Positions 11,019 through 21,506 of a stretch of DNA of 64,000 nucleotides are shown here, one piece after another (positions within the stretch are counted from its first letter, which is position 1; the number at the start of each line of letters is the position of its first letter). The stretch covers positions 6,554,001 through 6,618,000 of the forward strand of contig JAFFSR010000249.1 of assembly GCA_017163975.1 (NCBI GenBank), given 5' to 3'. A program made the position numbers and the translations under genes. Source of the DNA: Anastatus disparis. Taxonomy: Eukaryota > Arthropoda > Insecta > Hymenoptera > Eupelmidae. The notes under the pieces are model-generated. The model saw only the letters and a list, made by a program, of their open reading frames with translations. It was not told the DNA's origin and made no database searches.

Positions 11019-12908
11019 ACAGTATTATTTTCGGACTATATCATATGTGTTAATTTATTATGTGATGTACCTTTTATAGATTTAAGGAGTGACTGTATTT
11101 ATTGGCGTGATTGTAGAATGTGTGTGCATAGAGTGAATGATGATATTTTCATCAGCTTGACTTGTATATTCTGCGATTTTAATTGACTGTATACTGCTGA
11201 TATTTTGACTGCGCTCTTTACAAGCTTGATTTTATGTAATTCTTTTGACTGATAGATATTTAAGACTGATTTTTAATTATATTATTCATACTCTTTGCGT
11301 GTATTTATTTGTATTATCTGTGATATCACTTTTATTTAATTTATTGACTTACTATTACAGTATTATTATCTCTATTATGTTTTATGACTGTGATATCATA
11401 CTGTACTTTTTTAATTTTATATATACAAGGCTATTTCAAGTATTTTATGTATTTTAACTTTATTTGTAATTTTGCATGCTCTTTTCGTAATTATAATACA
11501 AAATAAAACAATATTTAATCTAATCTAATCTTGTAACTATTATTATACAAAATTATAATTAATTTATATTTTCCATTAGTTGAATAATGCCCCCAAGGTA
11601 AAGTATAAGTTTCATTATCTAACAAACATCTTTTATCATCATAAGGACTTAAAGCTAATTTATATTTTTTTTCAGTAAACATGTTATGCTTTCGAGGACG
11701 TATAATATTTTGTTCTCTATGAAATACAATTTGATTTCATATATATTGCAAGTAGTCATCAAAAGTGATTGTGTTTTTGACAATGCCAATTTTAACACCC
11801 TTAACTTTTTTATTTTATCCTCTCCTTCTATTCGTACACAATACATTTTACTACGTAGGGCTACAAATTCTGTCATAATCTTTCCATTACATTAATCTTT
11901 TATTAAAGCTACTATCTTTTTGTTCATTTGCGGCATTCCAAAAACGTTTTCAGTTGGTTAATCTAATGTATCAAAGTTTTGTAAATTATGCTTCATTGTT
12001 TCATATAAATCAATATTTCGAATTTCATATATTATACTATCCGTGTCTGTATATAGTACATTGATCTGCAAATTGTTTTCTCATAAAATCATAATGAAAA
12101 TCATAAACTAATATCTTTGATAAATGAAGCACTATCGGACCTACATATACTAGTTTATTCATAAAAACTTCTGTTTTTGATGATTTGATTGCCACTACAT
12201 TTTTATCTAGAATGGTTCGACCATGAAAATTTGGTTGAGCAATGAGAGTCTCTCCACCATATCATCCATCTCATTTAGTTATAAGCTTCATAACAACTCT
12301 TTTTCTAAAATTTTCCATGGTTTTGCCAAATACAGCATTATTTATAAGTTTATATAAATTTTTCTCAAACTCGTTTTTTGCTTTTTTTCTCATATCACTA
12401 TTCAAATCAATGTTATCTTTTAACCAGAGTCTTTGATTGAACTTTAAGATTTTATGAATTTTAATTAGCTTGAGTCTATTTCTAAGAGATTGCTTTAAAT
12501 TTTAGTAATATTAAATATATCTCTTTGAATTTCACTGGAGTCAATGATTTTAAATATTTGAAGCCCGGAGGCTTCTCATGTTCTGAACGAAATGGTAAAT
12601 CTTAATGTACACTTAGCGTTAAGGGATATTTTCCGAATTTTTTGAAGTTCTAAACTTTTATTAGACCATTCCATTGTTTTCTTTGTTTCTATTGGAGCAT
12701 TTCGAAAGATCCGGAAAATATCATTTAACTTTGAGTGTACACTCCCGCTCACACGAAGTTTCCCACCCTAATCAGTCGAGGTACAATATAAAAACTTTTA
12801 CTGTTACGTTGGAAAGCGTATAAAAAAATTTTGAAAAGATGGGTCTTAGAGGTTTTCTAGAGCTTCTTTAAATGCTGATGGTTTGATTTAAGAATATCTA
12901 TTTTTTAA

Positions 12909-13282
12909 GGAAATGTAAAATGGACACTACACCTGTACTCATAAATATTCACTATCTTTACATTTTATTGCAAAATTTTTAATAAAAAAATGCATTAGCT
13001 TGTAGTATGTACCATGAAGATTATTCGGTTAAATTTTTAAATAAATTCATTCATTAATTATTGAGAATTCTGGGTTCCAAAATTATTTATTAACATTTTT
13101 CAATTTTGTACAGGAATCCAAATATCTTAAAAACTAATTAATGAATTTATTTGAAAATTTATCTTAATAATCATCATGGTACATAATACAAGCTAATGCA
13201 TTTCTTTTCTGGAAATTCAGCAATAAAATGTGAAAGAAGCTAATATTTATAAGTACAGGCGTAGTGTCCGTTTTACATCTCC
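12909..13282. mobile_element. TTAA-flanked foldback MITE, GGARATGTAAAA ends
   Basis: The inverted arms start GGAAATGTAAAATGGACACT and end with the complement (AGTGTCCGTTTTACATCTCC). TTAA flanks both sides (12905-12908, 13283-13286), the signature of piggyBac-type insertion. It lies in the left arm of the palindrome 12740-14580 and is therefore younger than that element. Non-coding. Confidence 0.8.
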
Positions 13283-13902
13283 TTAACTACATTTATAGAG
13301 CTAAAAGAAAGAAAAAATTTCAAAAATTTTTTGCCCATGTTTAACCCTGGGTCAATTCTAGCGAAATTATTCTACGTTAACGTTATGTCTCTCAAATTAT
13401 TAGTTTTTTAGTCCTTTTTCAACCGCTGTTTGGTTTTTTATGCTATGACAAATCGTTAAGAAGTTATAACGATTTTTCTGAAAAAATTAGCTTTTATTCA
13501 GCTTGCTATATCTCATAAGCATTACACCATATTAAAAAATATCAAAGAAAAAAATGTTTGGTTTTAAGTGAACAATATGTATATAAAATTTCATAGCTTG
13601 CGATGGATATTTTTTTTACATCTGGAATATTTGTCGATTTTTTATTAAACTCTAAAATTATAACAGGGTGAAAAATTGTAAAAAAAAATTTGTATCGCAA
13701 GCTATAAAATTTTATATATTTATTTTTTAATTAAAAATGAACATTTTTTTTCTTTGACATTTTTTAATACGGTGTAATGCTTACGAGATATAGCGAGCTG
13801 AATAAAAGCTAATTTTTTCAGAAAAATCGTTATAACTTCTTAACGATTCGTCATAGCACAAAAAACCAGACAGCATTCAAAAGAAGATTAAAAAACCTTT
13901 AA

Positions 13903-14295
13903 GAGGACGTTGGATCTCTCTATCCTTTTTTAATTGAAAAATATAGATTTTTGGAAAAACTAGTGGTTATTGATAAAAATTAAGAGTTGTCCGCAAGTTG
14001 TACAGTAAAAAGCAATATTTATTTTTGGCAAGTATAAATTAATTTCGATGCTTTGTTTTCAAGAAAAGTTTGACATACTTAAAAAATCATATTCTCTAGC
14101 CTAAGTTACCATTTTTTAAGTATGTCCAACTTTTCTTGAAAACAAAGCATCAAAATTAATTTATCCACATCAGAAAAAATATTGCTTTTTACAGTACAAA
14201 TTGCGGACAACTCTTAATTTTTATCAATAATTACTAGTTTTTTCAAAAACCTACATTATTTTAAGTTAAAAAGGATGGAGAGATCCAGTGTCCCC
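13903..14295. mobile_element. TTAA-flanked foldback MITE, GAGGAC ends
   Basis: The arms start GAGGACGTTGGATCTCTC and end with the complement (GAGAGATCCAGTGTCCCC). The left flank is TTAA (13899-13902) and the right flank is a decayed TGAA (14296-14299). The inner part carries the phrase GCTTTGTTTTCAAGAAAA, shared in similar form with the TTAA elements at 14735, 42545 and 46927. Nested in the right arm of 12740-14580. Confidence 0.75.
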
Positions 14296-14734
14296 TGAAT
14301 CCCAAGATGTATAACATTGACGTAGAATAATTTCGCTAAAATTGGCCCAGAATTAAACATGGGCAAAAACTTTTTGAAATTTTTTCTTTCTCTTAGCTAT
14401 ATAAATATAATTAAGAAATAGATATGCTTAAATCAAATCATCAGCATTTGAAAGAGCTCTAAAAAACCTTTCGAACCAATCTTTTCAGAATTTTTTTCAT
14501 ACGCTCTCCAACGTAACAGTTAAACTTTTTATTTTTTACTTCGATTGATTAGGGTGGGCAACTTTGTGTGAGCGGGAATGTACATCACGCAGGTCTTTTA
14601 GATATTTTAAGTCTACTTCAAGAATATAACCAAATAGTGAACTGTCATCAATGTTGAAATCTACTTTATCAACATCCTTAATCTATTCAAAACCACCATA
14701 GGGCAAAGATTGCATCATGGCTCATCTATATTAA

Positions 14735-15115
14735 GAGCAGGTCGAGTATATCTGTCCTTTTCTAATTAAAGAATTGATTTTTTCACAGAAACTAATAATT
14801 TCAGCCAAAAATGAAGAGAAAGTTCTATCTCGTATCAGAAAAAGCAAAATTTTATTTGATAAGAAAGAATTAAGTTTATTGCTTCGTTTTCAAGAAAACC
14901 TGGAAAAACCGCATTGTTTACTCTAACCTCTATGTTTTAAGTTTTTCAAGGTTTTCTTGAAAATAAAGCAATAAAATTAATTCTTTCTTATCAAAGAAAA
15001 TTTTGCTTTTTCCGATACGAGATGGGGTTTTCTCTTCATTTTTTGCTAAAGTTATTAGTTTTTGTAAAAAAATCAATTTTTTGATTAGAAAAGGACAAAT
15101 ATACTCGACCTGCTC
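14735..15115. mobile_element. TTAA-flanked foldback MITE, GAGCAGGTCGAG ends
   Basis: The arms begin GAGCAGGTCGAGTATATCTG and end with the complement (AATATACTCGACCTGCTC). TTAA at 14731-14734 and 15116-15119. The element interrupts the Polinton polymerase gene between the QSLPYGGF stretch and the KYLVFYNINN stretch. The inner arms contain the GCTTCGTTTTCAAGAAAA core. Non-coding. Confidence 0.85.
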
Positions 15116-15774
15116 TTAATTGTTAATATTATAAAACACTAGATACTTTATTTCCTTATTTTCATTATATTTTTCACCCATATACTTATTGTTAGCCTGA
15201 GCATACCTATCGGAGCACTGACTGATACCACCTTTTATTCCACGCTTAGCAAACACCTGTTCAATGTTGGTTAGCGATTGTAACTGTATTTTCGTATATT
15301 TAAGCATAGCATTTCAAGTGAATCCAGGAGCTGTGTAATAATGAGCTGGATCCAAATTGTACGTATTTAAACAATTGTTTTCAAAAACTTCAGTTCATAA
15401 TAATACATCTGTTTTTAAATATAAATCTGAATATTCACCTAAATTTGATATATTAAATTCTTCCCAAACATTTTTAGCGTGTTGATAGTCTTCATCAGAT
15501 ATATTACTGTTATTTAAATCACTGTAAAATTAATCTTTTGATGGGAGTTTTGAATCATTGAGTTTATCTACAGAATTCAAGTATTCATATGGAAAGACGC
15601 CTTTCCTTTTTTAGTAGAATAAACTTATCTTCCGTCAAAGGTGATTGCCTAGTAAATTCCTCTTTTAAAATATTTATTTCTGTAAAATATGAAGCTTATT
15701 TATCTATAGATGATAACATAAATCGGAGAGAATCGATATACTTCGAGTTAATCTCACTATTTCCTATATACCCC

Positions 15775-17135
15775 CATAGCATGGAAGATTTCACTGAAAT
15801 CTTTCAAAATATTCTATTAGAATATTTCTTTGGAATCTTGCGTAAAGATTATAGAAATTCTTCACGAAATATTCCGAAATATTTTACTAAAATATTCCGT
15901 TGGAAGCTTCCAGAAGTATTCCAGGAATATTTCGTTGGAATGTTTACAAACTTCTGTGAAATATTTCATGAAAGATTACATGTAATGTTCATGAAATATT
16001 CCACTCAAATATTTCGTTGGAGATTTCATGAATATTCCATGAATATTTTGGTGGGCGATTCTAAAAGACTTCAAATTCTTTCAATGGAATATTACATAAA
16101 TTTTCCAGCAATATTCTATGGAATAATTCACTAGAAGATAGGTGGAATCTTTCTGCTGAATATTTCGCGGAAGATTTCATGAATGTTCACATAAATCTTC
16201 CAGCAATATTCCATGAAATAATTCACTGAAAGATTGGTGATATATTCCATGAAATAATTCACTAGAAGATTAATGAAATCTTTCAGCGATATATTTCGAG
16301 GAAGATTTCACGAATATTCCATGAATATTTTGTTAGAAGATTCCGAAAGACTTTGAATTCTTTCAGTAGAATATTACATAAATCTTTCAGAAATATTCCA
16401 CGGAATATTCCACTGAAAGATTTCAGTAGACTTATTTGTTTGATTACCAGTTACGCCGATAGGGGGATGCTCGTAGAATAGGAATTTTATCCCCAAGTGG
16501 TTGGAAGATGTCGCACTTACTATATAAGTCGAATGTTTGGTGTTTTGTGTATTTACTTGCAGCGATCTCTATGTAAGTGCGACTGTATAACTCTATGTAA
16601 TTGTTTATATATGCAGATAAGTATCGATTTATAAATACAATATATTATTATATAATATTAAATACCCACAACCCAAACTGCAAATATTTCCGAAATCTTC
16701 CATGAATATTCCAGCTGAATGTTTCAGGAAATATCCCCGAAATATTCTAAAAGATCCGAGATTATCTTAACCTTGCATTGAAATATTTATGAAATCTTCC
16801 AAGAATATTTCATGGAATATTCCAATGTAAGTAGAATCAAGGACATACAAGTATTAAAAAAGTAAATCTTCCGTTGTAATATTCCGAAAGTCTTCCATGA
16901 ACATTCCAGCGGAATGTTTTTTAAATATTTCGATGGAAAATCTGAGATCACCCAAATCTTTCATTGAAATATTGTTGGAATCTTTCAAGAATATTCCATG
17001 AAATATTCTAATATAAGAAGAATCAAGGACATACGAATATTTTAGGAATATTCCATGAAAGATTCTTAAAATATTTCAAATTTTCCGTGCTAATATTCCG
17101 GCAATCTTCCATAAATATTTCATGCTCTATGAATA
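15775..17135. repeat. GAATATTCCATG-rich satellite-like array inside the polymerase gene
   Basis: Dozens of degenerate, partly self-complementary words such as GAATATTCCATGAA and GAAATCTTTC are repeated with irregular spacing. A non-repetitive stretch at about 16437-16670 lies within it and carries an 11-bp hairpin (GTCGCACTTAC / GTAAGTGCGAC at about 16508 and 16574). Polymerase coding sequence is recognisable immediately on both sides (near 15760 and 17150), so the array is inserted material or an expansion within the gene. The ends are only approximate. The 181-residue plus-strand frame through it is an artefact. Confidence 0.7.
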
Positions 17136-17319
17136 TTTTGTAAATGAAATAAATCGCTGTTTGTTTAATAATAGCAATTGCACATGTCCTGGAAAACTAT
17201 TGGCGACATCTTCAATGAGGAAATAAGAGTTATAACCCGTAAAATTGTGGAATACTACAGAAATACTACAAAAGTCTGTATATGATAAATTACATGATAT
17301 ATGAGCTGCTCCTTGATAT

Positions 17320-17403
17320 CTGAAACATAATATAAATATATGCTAATGTATAAATAATTTAATATAAGTAATATTACAATATTATTTCAAGTATTAGTTT
17401 CAC
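17320..17403 (-). other. Putative spliceosomal intron in the polymerase gene
   Basis: On the minus strand, ACTGGCAG is followed by GTGAAA (donor at 17403), and 84 bases later TTTCAG (acceptor at 17320) precedes ATATCAAGGAGCAG. Joining at GT..AG links the HCHLTG block to the YQGAAH block with no gap, as in intact polymerases of this family. Read through, the segment contains stops and is AT-rich. Confidence 0.7.
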
Positions 17404-17816
17404 CTGCCAGTAAGGTGACAATGATCTCAAATTTTTTTTGCGCCTAAATGTTTATGGCAAATGTGGCGAAAAATCGCATTTTGAAATCTTTCTTTTTCTT
17501 CTGAGGTTAAAGTAATTATTGGTATTTCATGTTGGTATAAAGATTCAATATTGTCAGCAAGTTTCTTAAGTTTGTATATGAACTATGCAGCAGGAATAGG
17601 TCCTCTGTAGTTATTGTAGCATAATATGGTCTCATAACTACGTTTCAAATAATATCCAACTCTAAATACTTTATGTTTTTGAATAATATTTTTGTCTTGA
17701 ACGGGTAACAAAATGGCTTTAAAGTCTGCGTATGTAATAAAAGGAATCTTTTCCTTATTTGATTTTACCTTTCACTTATTAATTTCAAAGCAATCTTCAT
17801 GATGAAATTTTAATTT

Positions 17817-18380
17817 TTATTCACTGTTAAAGTAATGCAAACTTCGATTGTATACATATTTTTGCCCGTTGTGTTGAACCACATAAACGTACTGATGTTT
17901 GTCAAACGGAAATATACAAGTACGTAATCTCACGTTTTCAGGCGTACCCTCCTTCAGATCTATGAAAAAATAGCCGTGTAGTTGTGCTGTGGCATCGAGA
18001 TATGCCTCTTGCAAAAAACGAGGCTCCTCGGGGCAGTCTTGACACACCAGATGATTCAGTTGCACTTGATCGCGCGCACTTTTAAATACCATGATGTAAT
18101 TAGAGTTTAAAGAGATTTCTCGCTGGCCTTAATGGAAGAGATTTTGCAAGATAAAGATGACGCTCAAATTATTGTGATGACTGCCTTTGGTAAAGAGATT
18201 GACTACAGCTCTGCTGGACGATTCTCTTATCAGATCGTCAAGAATCAAGAGTTTTGATGAACTTTGATGAACCCTCGTGATATTCGATTCCCTCACCCAA
18301 CTCCTTGAAAATTGGCTGCCACACAGTATAGTACAAGAGTATACGTTCGAATTTTTTGGCTGGAGAGTCAGGATGCACAT
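17817..18380 (-). pseudogene. Polinton packaging ATPase (A32/FtsK-like), C-terminal part
   Basis: Two frames are in the same phase, separated by one TAA at 18129-18131. The first part contains a Walker B-like stretch, LLILDDLI (about 18225-18250), then FTKGSHHNNLSVIFILQNLF, a signature of the genome-packaging ATPase of Polintons. After the stop the frame continues with MVFKSARDQ and FLQEAYLDAT (about 17990-18030) and FIDLKEGTP, then ends near 17817. The Walker A region that should precede it is not visible upstream, so the N-terminus is lost or scrambled. It is tail-to-head with the polymerase gene and divergent from the integrase. Confidence 0.8.
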
Positions 18381-18384
18381 ACTT

Positions 18385-20443
18385 TACACAAACCCGTGAG
18401 ACATCGTTTTCCTCGCCGACATTACAACGTTTTTAGTCTTTTTGAATTGTGGGAAACTGACTTGGCAGATTTTAGATGACTTAAAACCTACAACGATGGG
18501 TACAGCTACATTCTCATTGTCATTGGTGCACTTTCAAAGTTTGCCTGGGTAGAGCCTCTTCTCAACTAAACCAGCCGAAGCGTCGCTGTAGCGTTAGACA
18601 AAATTTTATCACGATGTAATAGTAGACATCCTATTTACCTACAGACTAATGAAGGTAAGGAATTTATTGGTCGAGAGGTGCAAGACGTGCTATTAAAGAA
18701 ACATATTACCCACCGAGTCGTCATAGACCCTGATATAAAGGCAGCCATTGCCGAAAGCTTTATTCGAACTCTCAAAAGTCGAATCTGGTAATACCTTACT
18801 CATTTACGCACAAAACGTCATATAGATATTTTGCAAAACATTGTGACGTGCAGAGTTGTAAATGAGGAAATGGTTTTTCATTTGAAATAGTCAAGTAATT
18901 GAAAATGCTCGCACCATTTACCACTTACAGAGCAAGTAAATGGTAAATGCTCGATTCATTTACCATTTGCAGAGCAAGTAAATGGTAAATGGTCGGACCA
19001 TTTACCAGTTACTGAGGAAGTAAAGGGTAAACGGTCGAACCATTAACCAGTTACTAAGTAAGCAATTGGTGAATAATCAGACCATTTCCAGTTTCTTGCT
19101 CTGTAACTGGGAACTTGTAAGACTATTAAGCATTTACTTGCTCTGTAAATGGTAAATGGTCCGACCATTTATCATTTACTCACCCACTAACTGGTAAATG
19201 GTCCGACCATTTCCAGTTTCTTGCTCTGTAACTGGGAACTGGTAAAACTATTTGGCATTTACTCGCTTTGTAAATGGTAAATGGTCCAACCATTTACCAT
19301 TTACTCACCCAGTAACTGGTAAATGGTCCGACCATTTCCAGTTACTTGCTCTGTAACTGGGAACTGGTTAGACTATTTACCATTTACTTGCTCTGTAAAT
19401 GGTAAATGGTCCGATCATTTCCAGTTACTTGCTCTGTAACTGGGAACTGGTTAGACCATTTACCATTTACTTTCTCTGTAAATGGTAAATGGTCTGACCA
19501 TTTACCATTTACTCACCCAGTAACTGGTAAATGGTCCAACCATTTACCAGTTACCCACCCGGTAACTGCTAACTGCTTGATTTGACCATTTACCAGTTTT
19601 CCACCCGATAACTGCCAACTAATTGATTCGGCTAGTTACCCACCCAGTAACTGCGAACTGGTCCAACCATTTTCAGTTCCTCACCCAGTAACTGGTAAAT
19701 AGTCCAACTATTTACTATTTACTCGCCCAGTAACTGGTGATTGGTCCGACTATTTACCATTTACTTACCCAGTAACTGGAAAATGGTCCGATCATTTTCC
19801 ATTTACTCACTGAGCAACTGGTAAATGACCCGACCATTTACAATTTACTCACCCACTAACTGGTAAATGGTCCAACTATTTACAGTTCCTAGCCCTGTAA
19901 CTGGGAACTGGTGAGACTAATTACCATTTACTTGCTCTGTAAATGGTAAATGGTCTGACCATTTACCATTTACTCACCCAGTAACTAGTAAATGGGTCGA
20001 CCATTTCCAGTTACTTGCTCAGTAACTGGGAACTGGTTAGATTATTTACCATTTACTTGCTCTGTAAATGGTAAATAGTCTGACCATTTACCATTTACTC
20101 ACCCAGTAACTGGTAAATGGTACGATCATTTCCAGTTACTTGCTCTGTAAATGGTAAATGGTCCGACCATTTACCATTTAGTCACCCAGTAACTGGTAAA
20201 TAGTGCGACCATTTACCAGTTGCTTACTCGGTAAATGGAAAAATTTACAACCCTGGTGACGTGTTACAACGAGTCGTGGCATAGTGCCATAAAAATGCCC
20301 TCTTTCAAGGTCAACTCATATAATACTCACGTGGTACATCGAAATTTGACGTTGCGTTACAGCGAAAAAGAGAAAATGTATAAAGTATGTAAAGTACAAA
20401 GATTAAAGAACTGTAATAGCTATTACTACGACAATGTGGCATA
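18385..20443 (+). pseudogene. Polinton retroviral-like integrase, split by a hAT element
   Basis: The plus-strand reading shows RFPRRHYNV, then LWETDLADF (first catalytic Asp, about 18455), YSYILIVIGALSKFAWVEPL (about 18500-18560), QTNEGKEF (about 18645-18670), where the second catalytic Asp of the family is Asn, and AESFIRTLKSRIW (about 18755-18790), which keeps the Glu. In-frame stops lie near 18476, 18569 and 18790. The gene is broken at 18850 by a 1.4-kb element and resumes at 20256 with YNESWHSAIKMP, running to a stop at about 20443. The pairing with the divergent ATPase and polymerase identifies a Polinton. Capsid and protease genes are not seen here. Confidence 0.85.
18851..20255. mobile_element. 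hAT-type element composed of palindromic minisatellite
   Basis: The ends are CAGAGTTGTAAAT (18851) and ATTTACAACCCTG (20255), inverted copies of a CAGRGTTGTAAAT terminus typical of hAT elements. A perfect 8-bp duplication GTGACGTG flanks it (18843-18850 and 20256-20263). The whole interior is made of near-palindromic words: TAAATGGTAAATGGTC with its complement, and CCAGTTACTTGCTC with CTGTAACTGGGAACTGG, repeated many times with higher-order variation. No transposase. It is inserted in the Polinton integrase, and removing one duplication copy restores collinearity of the flanking reading frame. Confidence 0.9.
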
Positions 20444-20800
20444 GGTGTTCTTAAGAAATGCACTCAAGTCATTCGTTGCAATAATATATGCCCAAGTTTG
20501 ATAAGCGCGACACGAGAAACGAATGAGATTGCATAACACACGCCTTAAAGAAAATAGTACCACCTTCTCATAAGCGAAATAATGGCAACCCGAGTTTTCA
20601 TTATGTACATGCTAACTTAATATCTTATATAAAATTTTTAAAAATTGTTAATAATTATTAAAAGATTATTAAGAATATTTAATTTCGTACTCACAACTCA
20701 GTGGTTCTAGCAAAACTGATGTATTTCTTGCTACGTTGGAGGTTTAAATATCAAATTATTTTTACAGGTTTTGACAAATTAAAAATTATATATATGTATA
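20444..20800. other. Spacer right of the Polinton integrase
   Basis: No gene or terminal inverted repeat of the Polinton could be recognised here. The sequence becomes AT-rich after about 20600. Confidence 0.4.
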
Positions 20801-20983
20801 TAAAACCGGTCTTTTGAATATGCGATACCCCGCGCTCGTTAGTACTGACTTCGGGTCGTATCCGGCGCACGTCGAGGTGTGTGGCAGTCTCACATTGTTA
20901 CTTCCTCCTTTCTATTACCACGCACAAAATATACCGGAGTCCACAGCAGCAAACAGTAGCGCGTATTCAAAAGACCGGTTTTA
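20801..20983. mobile_element. Small TIR element with GC-rich centre
   Basis: TAAAACCGGTCTTTTGAATA at about 20801-20820 is inverted at about 20964-20983. The 140-bp centre is much more GC-rich than its surroundings (CCGGCGCACGTCGAGG). Flanks are TA-rich, so the target duplication is ambiguous. Non-coding. Confidence 0.6.
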
Positions 20984-20989
20984 CTTACT

Positions 20990-20992
<3 letters not shown>

Positions 20993-21055
<63 letters not shown>
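20993..21055. repeat. TA microsatellite
   Basis: About 30 TA units. They create the YIYIYI frames on the plus strand. Confidence 0.9.
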
Positions 21056-21057
<2 letters not shown>

Positions 21058-21084
21058 AATACCCCCTAGTGTATATTAGTTATA

Positions 21085-21244
21085 TACGTAATTTGGGGAG
21101 TACGAAGGATGAATACAGGCGAGACTAAAGTGTTTGTCGCTTGAGTAGCAGTTGGTCGAGGGCGCGCGAAGCGCGCTGCTACTCAAGCGACAAACACTTT
21201 AGTCAAGCCTGGATTCAGAATCCTTCGTACTCCCAAGTTACGTA
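21085..21244. mobile_element. 160-bp hairpin element
   Basis: The ends TACGTAATTTGGGGAGTACG and the complementary CGTACTCCCAAGTTACGTA form a long stem. The inner 29 bp on each side (from about 21123 and from about 21171) pair perfectly. The loop is GC-rich with a small palindrome (GCGCGCGAAGCGCGC). It could be a tiny foldback MITE. It lies next to a Helitron-like CCCCCTAGT word at about 21062-21070. Confidence 0.6.
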
Positions 21245-21506
21245 GATAAGTTTATGTCGTTGGTAGGCCGTATGAGGAACTATAAAAATGATTTTTTAAA
21301 ATTAATGATGTATGTTTCATTAAAAAAAAGTAAATAATGTCATTATTTACTTATTTATTTTACTTATTAACTGTTTAACTTTGAAAATTTGTTCAAACAA
21401 AACATTCTGTAGAGTTAAGATTTTATATGAATTTGTATGAACATTGACATATCTAACGACATTCTTTTGTTTTCACTAACCTACGAATCGATGTCACTAG
21501 CGTCAT

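Larger units (their letters stand above)
7100..11531 (+). mobile_element. LINE (non-LTR retrotransposon), near full length, dead
   Basis: The order is ORF1 (about 7200-8134), ORF2 with endonuclease and reverse transcriptase (about 8180-11018), an AT-rich 3' UTR with AATAAAA near 11503, and a 3' tail of TAATC/ATCTA repeats ending near 11531. This layout and the endonuclease type put it in the Jockey/CR1-like group; the exact clade is not resolved. The element abuts, and probably inserted at, the C-terminal end of the Polinton polymerase gene that starts at about 11556. Confidence 0.8.
12740..14580. mobile_element. Long palindromic MITE, TACACTCCC family, copy 2, with nested MITEs
   Basis: The ends CACTCCCGCTCACACGAAG and TGTGTGAGCGGGAATG are flanked by TA at 12738-12739 and 14581-14582. 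The arms match copy 1 (5221-6286). It sits inside the Polinton polymerase gene, between motif A and motif B. Each arm was later invaded: the left by the element 12909-13282 and the right by the element 13903-14295. Non-coding. Confidence 0.85.
11556..17810 (-). pseudogene. Polinton/Maverick protein-primed DNA polymerase B, split by insertions
   Basis: Reading leftward from 17810, recognisable family-B (protein-primed) blocks occur in order. They are an N-terminal block with ITYADFKA (about 17720-17735) and the zinc-like HICHKHLG..DHCHLTG (about 17405-17450), VVFHNFTGYNSYFLI (about 17195-17245), KRKGVFPYEYL (about 15575-15610), YNLDPAHYYTAPGF (about 15320-15360), GGISQCSDRYAQANNKYM (about 15176-15230), motif A in GYILEVDL (about 14601-14630), motif [12 protein letters not shown] (about 12310-12350), motif C YTDTDS (about 12035-12055), and the terminal DDKR..TLPWG block (about 11591-11644). 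The blocks are separated by an array (15775-17135) and by MITEs at 14735-15115 and 12740-14580. There is a putative 84-bp intron at 17320-17403. Several stops (for example TGA at a Trp position near 15322) and frameshifts add to the damage. Without the insertions the gene would be about 2.6 kb. Confidence 0.9.

Noticed and set aside
15589..16134. 181-residue plus-strand open frame
   Set aside because: Its first part is antisense to the polymerase blocks (KRKGVFPYEYL strand) and the rest runs through the GAA/TTC array, so it is a repeat artefact.
16437..16670. Possible solo LTR within the array
   Set aside because: The stretch is unique and has a small hairpin, but no TG..CA ends or target duplication could be defined.
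18851..20255. Regularly repeated units suggested a CRISPR-like array
   Set aside because: Units are palindromic, variable in length, have no unique spacers, lie in eukaryotic DNA and are bounded by hAT ends with an 8-bp duplication.
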